Shown: piece after piece, positions 17,617-26,710 of the stretch | Position numbering within the stretch: position 1 is the first letter of the stretch | Layout: the number at the start of each line of letters is the position of its first letter | Source of the DNA: Pigmentiphaga sp. | GTDB lineage: Bacteria > Pseudomonadota > Gammaproteobacteria > Burkholderiales > Burkholderiaceae_B | Length of the DNA stretch: 64,000 nt | Direction of reading: 5' to 3' | Assembly: GCA_023228945.1 (NCBI GenBank) | Contig: JALOAI010000006.1 | Location: forward strand, 124,001 to 188,000 | Made by a program: the position numbers and the translations under genes | The notes under the pieces: generated by a model | The model's database searches: none | What the model was told of the DNA's origin: nothing | What the model saw: only the letters and a program-made list of their open reading frames with translations

Positions 17617-18885
17617 TCAAAGAAAATGCTGCTGCGCCGGATAGGTGGCCCAGTTGGGCGTCTCGCCGCGGATGAAGGCGATCCAGGATTCCTGGATCAC
17701 TCGAGTCAAATACGCCAGTTCGTCGGGCGCCGCGCCTTCCAGCATGGGTGCGCCCGGGCAAGTGAGCCAGGTGTCGAACACAAACGGCAACTCCAGGCAA
17801 TGGCACGCGCCAAAGCGGGTGGTGGGTGCGTAATCGAAACGGTATAGCCAGACGTCGCGCCCGCTTTGCGACGCCCACTGCGCCCATTGCCGCGCCGCTT
17901 CGCCAAAAATGGCCTCTCCTTTGCGTTGAGCGGCTTCGTCCCGTCCCCAGCCTGGAAAAGACGCCATCTCGTCCCGCGTATAGCCCACCAGTACGTCGGC
18001 CCTCCCGGCCGCCTCCCGCAGGGCCGCCTCGATGTCCAGGGGCAGGACGTCGCCATCCAGCGTCGGGCAAAATAAGGCCCTGCCACTACCCTCGGCTTTC
18101 AGCAGCTCTTGCACGGTCTGAGCATGCTGAGCTTCGAGCAAAACGGAAGCGGGCAACGCCCGGGCCTCGTCCAACGAGTCTGCGCCCGCCTCAGCCAGAA
18201 TGCATTGGGCCAGCTCCGCAGCCTTGGCTGCGGGCCAGAACCCTCGCCCCAGCGACGCACTTTGCAGAATGGCCCGCGCAAAGCGGGGTTTGCGCGTCAG
18301 CAGGCAGGCGGCATTGGAAGCCCCGGCCGATTGGCCCATGATCGTGATTCGCTCTGGATCGCCGCCAAATGCTTCGATGTGTTCGATCACCCAGTCAATC
18401 GCGGCCTCTTGATCAAGCAGGCCTGCATTGGCTGTTTCACCCGGCACGTGCAGCCAGCCAAAAGCGCCCAAGCGATAATTGGGCGCTACCACGACCAGGT
18501 CGCCCCGCTGCGCGAGTCGCGTGCCGTCATACCAGTCGAGGTCTCCGGCACCGCTGATCCAGGCGCCGCCGTGCAGCCAGACGACTACTGGTCGCCGACG
18601 CTCGTCGGGAGCGGGAGTCCAAACCGTGAGATGCAGGCAGTCTTCAGCTTGCGGCGCTTCGAAGTCACCCACCGCAGTCGCCAGCCGCGATCGCTTCTGG
18701 GGTGCGATGGGTCCTGGTTGGCGAGCATCCAGGTGCCCTTGCCAAGCGGCTGGGACAGGCGCACGAAACCGCAGCTCGCCCACCGGCGACTCCGCATAGG
18801 GTATGCCGCTGAACCTGCAAACTCCTTCTGCTTGCCGCCCTACCACCACCCCTTGTGGCAAATGCGCGCTAACCGAATCCGGCAT
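17617..18885 (-). CDS. Type-B carboxylesterase
   Basis: Alpha/beta-hydrolase of the carboxylesterase/lipase type-B family, 422 residues from the ATG at 18885, which has CAGGAG seven bases upstream; an in-frame GTG at 18915 is less likely. Nucleophile Ser186 sits in GQSAGAS; the oxyanion loop is WLHGGAWISG (about residues 103-112); the catalytic His is in GACHCLELPFVF. Early motifs FSGIPYAESPVGELRFRAP and EDCLHLTVWTP are family hallmarks. It is upstream of a Bug gene and downstream of a LysR gene on the same strand, so it may release the acid the receptor binds or act on a related ester. No signal peptide is apparent. Confidence 0.92.
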   Translation of the reverse strand: MPDSVSAHLPQGVVVGRQAEGVCRFSGIPYAESPVGELRFRAPVPAAWQGHLDARQPGPIAPQKRSRLATAVGDFEAPQAEDCLHLTVWTPAPDERRRPVVVWLHGGAWISGAGDLDWYDGTRLAQRGDLVVVAPNYRLGAFGWLHVPGETANAGLLDQEAAIDWVIEHIEAFGGDPERITIMGQSAGASNAACLLTRKPRFARAILQSASLGRGFWPAAKAAELAQCILAEAGADSLDEARALPASVLLEAQHAQTVQELLKAEGSGRALFCPTLDGDVLPLDIEAALREAAGRADVLVGYTRDEMASFPGWGRDEAAQRKGEAIFGEAARQWAQWASQSGRDVWLYRFDYAPTTRFGACHCLELPFVFDTWLTCPGAPMLEGAAPDELAYLTRVIQESWIAFIRGETPNWATYPAQQHFL

Positions 18886-18976
18886 GACGGCTCCTGAGAC
18901 AATATCCAGGGCCACATTCTAGGTGCTCCCCACCTCGGATCACCATGCGTGATTCGCGACTCCCGATGCGTACTGC

Positions 18977-19939
18977 TCATGACTCCGACTCCAGCCCGCC
19001 CTTTGTCCACGTTCCCCTCGGACCGGTCTCCCTCACAATCTGCGCCAGGATCGCGGCAAAAGCCCGTACGTGACGCGTACTGGAACGGTCGCGGCGCCAA
19101 ATTATCGATAGCGGAGATTCCCGCAAATCCAGCGCCACGGGCAACACATGAACTTCGCCACGCGCCTGCATGACTTGAGCCACGCTGCCCGGCAACATCC
19201 AGACATAATCGCGATTGGCGATCAGCTCACGCCCGAACTCGATGGACAGGGCACCGATCATGGGTGGCATTTCGCATCCTAAATCAGCGAGGCGGCGCTC
19301 CAGTTCAAGCCGGAAACGACTTCCCGGCAGAGCGGTTACCCAGGGATAAGCGATGCAATCCGCCAAGGCGACCGAAGGTTGCTCCGCCAACACGTGCTGG
19401 CGCGCGCATGCCAGCACGGGGGGGTCGTTAAGCAAGGCGAGAGTGCGATATATCTGCGGATTGGGCCCCGCAGGGCTGCGCCCCACCACCATGTCGAGCG
19501 CACCGGCGTCCAGGTCTTCGAGCAAGCGCTCGGCACCGCCGATCTCGATGCTGAGCGCCACGCGCGGTGATTGATCACGAAAGCGCCGGGCGGCCTGGGG
19601 CAACGGCCAGCCGCTGAACATCGAGAAACACCCCACGGTGAGACTGCCGAGATCGCCGCGCAATACCGCCGCCAGATCAGTTTGCGCCTTTCGGAAATCA
19701 CCCAGCAAACGATTGGCATGTGTACACAACACCCTACCCAGCATCGTAGGTTTGGTGCCACGGGGCGTGCGCTCGAATAGCTGGCCGCCGACGCACTCTT
19801 CCATATCCACGATGGCTCGCGACAAACCCGATTGAGTCATGTCTAATTGCTCGGCGGCCTTCGAGAGATTACCCAACTCGGCCACCACCAGCATGATCTC
19901 AAGGTGCCGGATACGCAGCTTGCCCTGGAATGGCGTCAT
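18977..19939 (-). CDS. LysR-family transcriptional regulator
   Basis: A 320-residue LysR protein. The DNA-binding domain is at residues 8-68 (LRIRHLEIMLVVAELGNLSKAAEQLDMTQ, then SGLSRAIVDME), followed by an effector domain of the GbpR/CbbR-like type. The start ATG at 19939 is chosen because the frame upstream is the shadow of the hotdog gene. It lies 92 bp upstream of the esterase gene on the same strand, so it probably regulates the esterase-Bug unit, although the layout is not the usual divergent one. Ligand unknown. Confidence 0.9.
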   Translation of the reverse strand: MTPFQGKLRIRHLEIMLVVAELGNLSKAAEQLDMTQSGLSRAIVDMEECVGGQLFERTPRGTKPTMLGRVLCTHANRLLGDFRKAQTDLAAVLRGDLGSLTVGCFSMFSGWPLPQAARRFRDQSPRVALSIEIGGAERLLEDLDAGALDMVVGRSPAGPNPQIYRTLALLNDPPVLACARQHVLAEQPSVALADCIAYPWVTALPGSRFRLELERRLADLGCEMPPMIGALSIEFGRELIANRDYVWMLPGSVAQVMQARGEVHVLPVALDLRESPLSIIWRRDRSSTRHVRAFAAILAQIVRETGPRGTWTKGGLESES

Positions 19940-19949
19940 ATGGCGTCGC

Positions 19950-20381
19950 TCAAGCCTGGCGCAACGCCACCACCTTGCAGGTGGCGGTAGCCACGGCCAC
20001 CTCATTGCCTCTCTGGCGCAACACCGCTGATACATAACAAATGTCGCGGCCGCGACGGATCATCGTGGCCTCGCCCACCAGTTCGCCCACCTCGGCCGGC
20101 CGTAGAAACGAGGTATTGAGGTTCAACGTGGCCACGGCCTCGTCGGGCATGACGGTGGCATCGACCATCGCGGCACAGAGGTCATCGAGCATGGCGCAGA
20201 GCATGCCGCCCTGGACCTGGCCGGCCGGATTGCAAAACGCAACCTCCGCCTGATAGCGAGCGCGCAGGATGCCGTCTTCGCGATTCACGCTATCGATACG
20301 GCCGCCCAATAGGGTGGCCACCGGTGGAGGCGGAATCTCGCCTCGCAGCATCCGGCTGAAATAACTGTCTTCCAGGCTCAC
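19950..20381 (-). CDS. PaaI-type hotdog thioesterase
   Basis: A 143-residue single hotdog-fold protein of the PaaI/YbgC type, which hydrolyses acyl- or aryl-CoA thioesters. The core is FCNPAGQVQGGMLCAMLDDLCAAM at about 49-72, with the Gly-Gly turn and the Asp of the active-site helix; LNLNTSFLRPAEVGELVGEA follows. It ends 11 bp before the LysR start on the same strand and may share its transcript. It may be a CoA-salvage enzyme for the neighbouring catabolic genes; the substrate cannot be read. Confidence 0.85.
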   Translation of the reverse strand: MSLEDSYFSRMLRGEIPPPPVATLLGGRIDSVNREDGILRARYQAEVAFCNPAGQVQGGMLCAMLDDLCAAMVDATVMPDEAVATLNLNTSFLRPAEVGELVGEATMIRRGRDICYVSAVLRQRGNEVAVATATCKVVALRQA

Positions 20382-20483
20382 GGGGCGCCTCCTGTTGCTC
20401 GAGAGTCCAGAGTTTACGCCGCCGGAGACAGCCGGACCATGCCCTGTAAGATGTGCAGAGCCGCCGGGGCCGTTAAGCCCGAA

Positions 20484-21203
20484 TCAGCTGGAGGCTTCGG
20501 CCCGAGCCACCGAGAGATAGCGCTGCAAGCGCTCGGGATCGTCGCGCAGCGCCGCGCTGTCGTCCTGGAGCACGATGCGACCGCGCTCGAGCACCACCGC
20601 CCGGTCGGTGATGTCAAGGATCTTGAAGGGATTCTGCTCGACGATGATCGCCGACATCCCTTGCTCGCGCATGATGGCCCGCAGCGCGACCAGCAACTCT
20701 TCGACGATGATGGGCGCCAGCCCTTCAAAGGGCTCATCCAGCAGCAGCAGCTTGGGGTTGAGCGAGAGTGCGCGGCCCACCGCCAGCATCTGTTGCTCGC
20801 CTCCCGACAATTGGTCACCCAGATTGTCGCGACGCTCGGCCAAGCGCGGGAACTGGCGAAAAACGCGCTCGATCGTCCAGGGACCGGTGCGCGCCACCGC
20901 CGTGAGGTTTTCGAGCACGGTGAGCGACTTGAAGATATTGCGCTCCTGGGGCACCCAGCCGATGCCGGCGGCGGCGCGAAGATCGGGACGCAGGCCGGTA
21001 ATGTCGCGGCCGTCGAGCATGATGCGGCCGGCGCGGCGCCGGGTCACGCCGACCAGGGTATTGAGCAGGGTGGTTTTGCCGGTACCGTTGCGGCCCAGCA
21101 GGGCCAGCGAGCCGCCGGCGGGAATCGAGAACGAAATATCCTCGATTACGATGGCCTCGCCATAGCCGGCGTCCAGGCCTTCGACCCGAAGCAAATCAGC
21201 CAT
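20484..21203 (-). CDS. livF: Branched-chain amino acid-type ABC transporter ATPase LivF
   Basis: ATP-hydrolysing subunit of a HAAT-family importer, 239 residues. Walker A GRNGTGKTT at 37-45, signature LSGGEQQ at 132-138, Walker B LLLLDEP at 152-158 and the H-loop replaced by Gln (VEQNP), as is usual in LivF. Its ATG at 21203 lies inside livG, whose stop is at 21196-21198, an 8-nt overlap. Last gene of the liv operon. Confidence 0.95.
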   Translation of the reverse strand: MADLLRVEGLDAGYGEAIVIEDISFSIPAGGSLALLGRNGTGKTTLLNTLVGVTRRRAGRIMLDGRDITGLRPDLRAAAGIGWVPQERNIFKSLTVLENLTAVARTGPWTIERVFRQFPRLAERRDNLGDQLSGGEQQMLAVGRALSLNPKLLLLDEPFEGLAPIIVEELLVALRAIMREQGMSAIIVEQNPFKILDITDRAVVLERGRIVLQDDSAALRDDPERLQRYLSVARAEASS

Positions 21204-21969
21204 GGTTTCGTCCCAGGTAGACATTCTTGACCCGCTCGTCGCTCGCGATCTCATCGGGCTCGCCCTCGGCGAATATGGCGCCATTGACCAGCACCGACAT
21301 ACGCGTGGCGAAGCGGAACACGAGATCCATGTCGTGCTCGATGAGCAGAACGGTGACGTCGGCCGGCAGGGCCGCCAGCGTATCCAGGATCTCGCGCGAT
21401 TGCCCTACCGGCACCCCGGCCATGGGTTCGTCGAGCAGCAGCACGCGCGGCTTGCCGGCCAACGCCACGGCGATCTCGAGCAGGCGGCGCTTGCCGTAGG
21501 GCAGCACCGCGGTGTCGTGGCTCATGACGTCGCCCAGGTGCAAGCCGTGCAGCAGTTCGGCGGCCTCGTCGCGACGGCCGGTATCGCGGTCGAGCGCACG
21601 CCACCAGCCGCCACCCCGGCCATCGCGCTGGCTGATCACCAGGACGATGGTCTCCAGCGGCGTGAGCGTGTTGAACAATTGATTGATCTGAAAGGTGCGC
21701 ATCAGTCCGCGCCGCGCGCGCTGGTGCGCCGGCAGCCGGGTAATGTCGGCACCTTCGAGCTCGATCTGGCCGCTGGTGGGCGACAGCACGCCCGTCAGTT
21801 GATTGACCAGGGTGGTTTTGCCCGCGCCATTGGGGCCGATCAGGGCATGGCGCGCTCCCGACAGCACCGACAGCGACACATCGTTGGTGGCCACGATGCC
21901 GCCAAACCGCTTGGTCAAATGGCGGGTTTGCAGAACCGGAGCGAGGCCTGCGCTTGGGCGCGTGGTCAT
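21196..21969 (-). CDS. livG: Branched-chain amino acid-type ABC transporter ATPase LivG
   Basis: Second ATPase subunit, 257 residues. Walker A GPNGAGKTT lies near residues 45-53. The ABC signature is atypical, LPYGKRRLLEIA instead of LSxGQQR, which is a common LivG divergence. Walker B is LLLDEPMAG and the switch His is in IEHDMD. The ATG at 21969 overlaps the livM stop by 4 nt, and the 3' end overlaps livF. Confidence 0.95.
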   Translation of the reverse strand: MTTRPSAGLAPVLQTRHLTKRFGGIVATNDVSLSVLSGARHALIGPNGAGKTTLVNQLTGVLSPTSGQIELEGADITRLPAHQRARRGLMRTFQINQLFNTLTPLETIVLVISQRDGRGGGWWRALDRDTGRRDEAAELLHGLHLGDVMSHDTAVLPYGKRRLLEIAVALAGKPRVLLLDEPMAGVPVGQSREILDTLAALPADVTVLLIEHDMDLVFRFATRMSVLVNGAIFAEGEPDEIASDERVKNVYLGRNHG

Positions 21970-22943
21970 GCGCGGCCTCCTCGTTTGGGCGCCAGCCGTG
22001 CGATCGCACCCGCCACGCCGCCGTACAGGCGCTCGCGGCCGATCAGCACGATCGCGACCAGGGCGAAGCCCATCCAGAACAGCCAATAATGCGGTGTCCA
22101 CGCCGACAGGAGATCGTGCATCAGCACGAAGATCACCGCGCCGATCAGGCCGCCATACAGATAGCCGGTGCCGCCCAGCACCAGCGCCAGCAGCACGTCG
22201 GCGGAACGCTCGAACGACAGGACATCGAGCGAGGCGAAGCCCGTGGTTTGCGTCAGCAGGGCTCCCGCCGCGCCGGCAAAGGCCGCGCCGATGGTATAGA
22301 TCGCCGCGAGCCGCTGGTTGACCGGGATGCCGATGGCGGTGGCCCTCAGGCGGTTGTCGCGAATCGCCTCCAGCCCCACGCCGAACGGCGAACGCGTCAG
22401 CCGGCGGGCCACGACGAACAACAGGAAGAGCACCACCAACGAATACCAACCGCCGGTGACGCCGGCCAGATCGAACTCGAAACGCCCGAAAATCGGATCG
22501 ATGAAAATGCCCGGCAGGCCATCGGCCCCGCCGGTCAGCCCCGAGAAGCGGTTGGCGACCTCGAACAGGATCAGCCCCACGGCCAGTGTGACCATCAAGC
22601 GGGTGAGGTCGGAACCGCGCAACACGATCACACTGGACAACAAGCCGAGCAGCGCCGCGCCCGCCGTGGCCGCCACCAGCCCCAGCAGCGGATCGGGCGA
22701 CACATGGATCGCGAACAGGCCAGCCGCGTAGGCGCCGAAGCCGAAGAATGCCGCGTGGCCCAGCGAGACGATGCCGCCATAGCCCAGGATCAGATCGAGC
22801 GACAGGGCGAACAGCGCCAGGATGACGATCTCGGCCCAGAGCGCGGCATGCTGCGGAAAGCCCCACATCACCGCCACGGCCAGCAACCAGAACAGGAACT
22901 CGGCGACGCGGATGCGCGAGCCGGACATCTTGACGGCGCTCAT
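21966..22943 (-). CDS. livM: Branched-chain amino acid-type ABC transporter permease LivM
   Basis: Integral membrane permease of 325 residues with about eight to ten hydrophobic segments. Typical LivM motifs are LDLILGYGGIVSLGHAAFFG near residue 49 and the cytoplasmic EAIRDNRLRATAIGI loop, which contacts the ATPases. It overlaps livH and livG by 4 nt each (ATGA), indicating translational coupling. It forms the membrane channel with LivH. Confidence 0.95.
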   Translation of the reverse strand: MSAVKMSGSRIRVAEFLFWLLAVAVMWGFPQHAALWAEIVILALFALSLDLILGYGGIVSLGHAAFFGFGAYAAGLFAIHVSPDPLLGLVAATAGAALLGLLSSVIVLRGSDLTRLMVTLAVGLILFEVANRFSGLTGGADGLPGIFIDPIFGRFEFDLAGVTGGWYSLVVLFLLFVVARRLTRSPFGVGLEAIRDNRLRATAIGIPVNQRLAAIYTIGAAFAGAAGALLTQTTGFASLDVLSFERSADVLLALVLGGTGYLYGGLIGAVIFVLMHDLLSAWTPHYWLFWMGFALVAIVLIGRERLYGGVAGAIARLAPKRGGRA

Positions 22944-23797
22944 CGTCTACCTCGCACGAACAGGCCTTGCGGCCGCCACAGCAATACCGCCACCATCACC
23001 ACGTAAATGATGAAGGCGCCGAATTGCGGAATGTAGTATTTGCCCGCCACGTCGGCGATCCCCAGCAACAGCGCGGCGATCAGCGGGCCGGAAATGGTGG
23101 CCGTGCCGCCCACGGCCACCACGATCAAGAAATAGATCATGAACTTGAGCGGGAACCAGGGATCCAGCCCCAGCAGCTCGGCGCCCAGCGCGCCGCCCAG
23201 CCCCGCCAGCCCCGAGCCGAAGGCGAAGGTAAGCAGGAACACCCGGTTGACGTTGATCCCCAGACCGCTGGCCACGCGGGAATCGTCTACCGCCGCCCGC
23301 AGGCGGCTACCAAACCGCGTTCGCGACAACATCAGGTGCAGCGCCAACGCCAGCGCGCCGCAAATGATGACGATGAACAGCCGGTAGATGCCGATCGTGA
23401 CCCCGCCCAGCTCGATGCGGCCCATCAGGAACTCGGGCAGCCGCACGAACTGCTGCGACGCGCCAAAGCCGTAGTCGATGGCCGCCACCGACATGAATAC
23501 GAGACCAATGGAAAACAGCACCTGGTCGAGATGCGACCGGCCATACAAATGCCGGTAAAGCGTGGGTTCGAGGATGGCGCCCAGCACGGCCGAGAATACG
23601 AAGGCCAATGGCAGCGTGAGCAGAAAGGGAACGCCCCATTGCGATGTGAGCACCACCGTAAGGTAGCCACCCGCCATGGCAAAAGAACCATGGGCCAGAT
23701 TGGCGAAGTTCATCAACCCCAGCGTGACCGCGAGGCCGCAGGCCAGGACGAACAGCAGCATGCCGTAGGCGATGCCATCGAACAGGATGGTGAGCAT
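22940..23797 (-). CDS. livH: Branched-chain amino acid-type ABC transporter permease LivH
   Basis: A 285-residue inner-membrane permease. It opens with the hallmark DGIAYGMLLFVLACGLAVTLG and LMNFANLAHGSFAM, and carries the ATPase-contact loop RAAVDDSRVASGLGINV. Second gene of the operon, 50 bp downstream of livK and overlapping livM by 4 nt. A large set of such transporters serves aromatic acids, amides or amino acids in this bacterial group, so the substrate need not be leucine. Confidence 0.95.
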   Translation of the reverse strand: MLTILFDGIAYGMLLFVLACGLAVTLGLMNFANLAHGSFAMAGGYLTVVLTSQWGVPFLLTLPLAFVFSAVLGAILEPTLYRHLYGRSHLDQVLFSIGLVFMSVAAIDYGFGASQQFVRLPEFLMGRIELGGVTIGIYRLFIVIICGALALALHLMLSRTRFGSRLRAAVDDSRVASGLGINVNRVFLLTFAFGSGLAGLGGALGAELLGLDPWFPLKFMIYFLIVVAVGGTATISGPLIAALLLGIADVAGKYYIPQFGAFIIYVVMVAVLLWRPQGLFVRGRR

Positions 23798-23847
23798 GGG
23801 GCTGCGAGTGTTCGTCCTGGGAATCGGATCGGGGTGACCGGCCGGGG

Positions 23848-25032
23848 TCAGGAGGCGGCTTTCTTGGCGGCCTTGACCGGATCCTTCACGGTTTCAAAGG
23901 TCTCGAACTCGACGTTGTAGAGTTCGCCATCGCCGCCCCTTTCGACCTTGCGCACGTAGACGTTCTGGATGACATCGCGGGTTTCGGGATCGATGCTCAT
24001 GGGGCCGCGCGGGCTTTCCCAGGACTTGCCCTTCATGGCCTCCACCAGCGCCTTGCCGCCGCCCTTGCCCTCGGTATCCGCCAGCGCCTGGTAGATCAGG
24101 TGCATGCCGTCGTAGCCGCCCAGGCCATGGAAGTTGGGCCGCATGTTGGCCGAATCGCGGAAGGCCTTGACGTAATCCCGGTTGACCTGGGAATCGTGGG
24201 CCGCTGAATAATGATGGGTGGTTACCACGTCCAGCGCCACGTCGCCCATGCCGTTGAGCAGATCGTCGTCGGTGACATCGCCGGTGGCGATCAGGCGAAT
24301 GCCGGCTTCCGCCAGGCCCCGGCTGGCGAACTGCTTCATGAACGCCGAACCAACACCCGACGGCACGAAGACGAATACCGCGTCGGGCGAGAGATCGCGC
24401 ACCCGTTGCAAAAAGGGCGCGAAATCCGGATTGGCCAGCGGCACCCTCAAGGTTTCAAGCACCTCGCCGCCCCCCGCCGCAAAGCGGCCCTTGAAGGCGT
24501 TTTCGGCATCAATGCCCGGCCCGTAGTCGGACACCAGGGTGACCACCTTTTTGATGTCGTTCTTGCCCGCCCACTCGGCCAGCGGCTCGGTCACCTGCGG
24601 CAGGGTGAAGCCGGTGCGCACGATGAAGGGCGAAGCCTCGGTGATCGTGGCGGTGGCTGCGGCCATGACGACCGTGGGCACTTGCGCCCGGCTGGCGATG
24701 GGCGCCACGGCCAGGGCCAGCGGCGTGAGACCGAAGCCGGCCAGGACGTCGACCTTGTCGTTGACCACCAGTTCCTGGGCCAGCCGGCGCGTGGTATCGG
24801 CCGAGCCGCCGTCGTCTTTCAGGATCAACTGGACCTTGCGGCCGGCCACGGTATCGCCATGCTGCGCCATGTAAAGCTTGGCGGCGGATTCAATTTGGCG
24901 CCCAGTGGATGCAAAAGGCCCCGTCATGGGCAGGATCAGGCCGACCTTGAAGGCCTCCTGGGCGGTGCTGATGCCTGCCCAGCCCAGCGCCGTGCATAGG
25001 ATCAGGCTCTTGGCAAAGGTACGTTTGTTCAT
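23848..25032 (-). CDS. ABC transporter substrate-binding protein, LivK-like (Peripla_BP_6)
   Basis: Periplasmic receptor of the HAAT importer, 394 residues from the ATG at 25032 with a signal peptide of about 24 residues (STA cleavage). Two-lobe type I fold with KVGLILPMTGPFASTGRQ, then DKVDVLAGFGLTPLALAVAPI and DYGPGIDAENAFKGRF. The C-terminus is lysine- and alanine-rich. First gene of livKHMGF; the operon is complete, so the transporter should be functional. The ligand is unknown; similar receptors bind amides, benzoate-type acids or branched-chain amino acids. Confidence 0.93.
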   Translation of the reverse strand: MNKRTFAKSLILCTALGWAGISTAQEAFKVGLILPMTGPFASTGRQIESAAKLYMAQHGDTVAGRKVQLILKDDGGSADTTRRLAQELVVNDKVDVLAGFGLTPLALAVAPIASRAQVPTVVMAAATATITEASPFIVRTGFTLPQVTEPLAEWAGKNDIKKVVTLVSDYGPGIDAENAFKGRFAAGGGEVLETLRVPLANPDFAPFLQRVRDLSPDAVFVFVPSGVGSAFMKQFASRGLAEAGIRLIATGDVTDDDLLNGMGDVALDVVTTHHYSAAHDSQVNRDYVKAFRDSANMRPNFHGLGGYDGMHLIYQALADTEGKGGGKALVEAMKGKSWESPRGPMSIDPETRDVIQNVYVRKVERGGDGELYNVEFETFETVKDPVKAAKKAAS

Positions 25033-25072
25033 GATGTCTCCCGAAGCTTTGGTTATGGTTGGCAGCCATAAA

Positions 25073-25089
25073 GTATACGGATGGTATAC
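25073..25089. promoter_or_regulatory. Paired GTATAC boxes upstream of the liv operon
   Basis: Two self-complementary GTATAC hexamers at 25073-25078 and 25084-25089, 11 bp apart, about one helical turn. They lie 41-57 bp upstream of the livK start. The first overlaps a minus-strand TATACT (25072-25077) that could be the -10 box. The spacing suggests a dimeric repressor, for example of GntR type; no regulator gene is adjacent. Confidence 0.45.
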
Positions 25090-25295
25090 AGGATTTATCG
25101 GATGCCGCAATCGGCAAATCCCCGCGCCGACACTCGCGGGAAGCAGCCGCCAGCATCATGTCCGTGGCGCTACGAGATTATGCGCCCGACTGGAGACGTT
25201 TTACACATAGCTTCAAGGACGCCCCAGACCGCGCCCGGGGCTTCCTTGACATCACCAAAAGGCCTGACGCGCCGTGACAGGCAGCTCTGGGATGT

Positions 25296-26417
25296 TCAGA
25301 ACAAATGCCGCATTCCCACGCCATAGCTCTGGCTATGCCAGCTCTTGTCGAACCAGGCGCCATCGACATAGCTGTAGAAAGCGTAGAGATTGGTGCGCGG
25401 CGAGAGTGAATAGGTGCCGCCGATGCTATAGACCATCTGATGATGAGAGGTTTGCCCGGCGAACATATGCTTGGCGGGATCGCTCATTTGCCAGGTACCG
25501 AACAATTGCGCGGCCGGGCTTAGCTGCGCCTTGAGCCCCGCCAGGTAGGCATTGACATGCTGGCCGGGGAAGTCGCGTACGGTGCCGAAGGCGATCGCCG
25601 CGCCGGTGGCGCCGGCATCGTCGCCCATGCCCGGGTTGGTGAAACCGTTCTTCATGTACGACCAGGCCGCGGAGGCGGTGAGCATGCCGACGCTCCAGGT
25701 GCCGCCCACCTGTACGTTGTACGGGTCGCGCACCCGGCCCTGCGGGTCGAGGGCGCGCGTGCGCTGGGCCCAGGCGGTATTGCTGCCCAGGTAGGCGCCT
25801 TCATAGCTGACCGCCAGCGCCAGCGGGCCGCGGTCGTACTTGACTATCGCGCTGAACAGTTGATCGGAATCATCGGTGGCGGCGGAGGCGCCCTCACGAT
25901 TGAAAGAGTAGCTCGCATAGCCCGTCAGCCCCGAGAAGGTCGGGGAGATGTAGTACACCGTGTTGTCCGCACGGTTGGTGGCTGCGCCGTTGAAAGAAGA
26001 ATGCATGCCGGCCATGCCAAAGCCGGCGCCGAAAGGATCGACAAAATTGATGATGTCGGACCCGGCGGTAGGCAGGCGACCGAAGCGGACCTCGCCAAAA
26101 CCACCCGACAAACCCAGCCAGGCGGCTCGCCCGAACATCCGGCCGCCCTGCTGGCGCTGGCCGGTGGACGGATCGAAGCCGCTTTCGAGCTGAAAATTGG
26201 CCCGCAGGCCATTGCCCAAGTCTTCGGAACCCCGCATACCCCAGCGCGATCCCGATTGCATGCCGTTGATCATACCCAGGCTGGAATGCCGATAGCTTTG
26301 ATTGGTGCCGCCGATGCCGATATCGAGGATGCCGTACAAAGTGACCTCGCTTTGGGCCTGTGCGGCTCCCGCCGCGCCAAGGATCAGAGTGGCGGCGGCA
26401 AATAATTTACTCTTCAT
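25296..26417 (-). CDS. Gram-negative general porin
   Basis: Outer-membrane trimeric beta-barrel porin of the Neisseria/Bordetella type, 373 residues. A signal peptide is at residues 1-22 (AQAQ junction), followed by the diagnostic first strand SEVTLYGILDIGIGG. FGRAAWLGLSGGFGEVRFGR, the loop-3 region PFGAGFG and the terminal aromatic residue (MRHLF) are all as expected. Alternating hydrophobic strands run to the end. Monocistronic; the frame upstream of the ATG at 26417 is not porin-like. It mediates diffusion of small anionic solutes. Confidence 0.95.
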   Translation of the reverse strand: MKSKLFAAATLILGAAGAAQAQSEVTLYGILDIGIGGTNQSYRHSSLGMINGMQSGSRWGMRGSEDLGNGLRANFQLESGFDPSTGQRQQGGRMFGRAAWLGLSGGFGEVRFGRLPTAGSDIINFVDPFGAGFGMAGMHSSFNGAATNRADNTVYYISPTFSGLTGYASYSFNREGASAATDDSDQLFSAIVKYDRGPLALAVSYEGAYLGSNTAWAQRTRALDPQGRVRDPYNVQVGGTWSVGMLTASAAWSYMKNGFTNPGMGDDAGATGAAIAFGTVRDFPGQHVNAYLAGLKAQLSPAAQLFGTWQMSDPAKHMFAGQTSHHQMVYSIGGTYSLSPRTNLYAFYSYVDGAWFDKSWHSQSYGVGMRHLF

Positions 26418-26710
26418 AGAAAGTCCAGCAGGAAAAGCGGAAAAAATGCCGCGGCGGCGCCTGGCCGGTGCCATCGCCCGCCATCGCCGCCGCACGAAAT
26501 AAAGAACACACCCGGCGCCGGCCAAAGGGCCGCCATCTCCGGTGACCCTTCGTCCGCTCCGGTACCGCATTGCAACAGACTCTCACAAGAATGGCTACCC
26601 CATGGGGTCACAATGGCGGTGGCGCGCCTGGACCGCACTTTGGACTTCGTACAATAGAAGCCAGGGGTCCATCCGCTTCGGCGCCCGCCGAGCCCTACGA
26701 GTACCGCATC

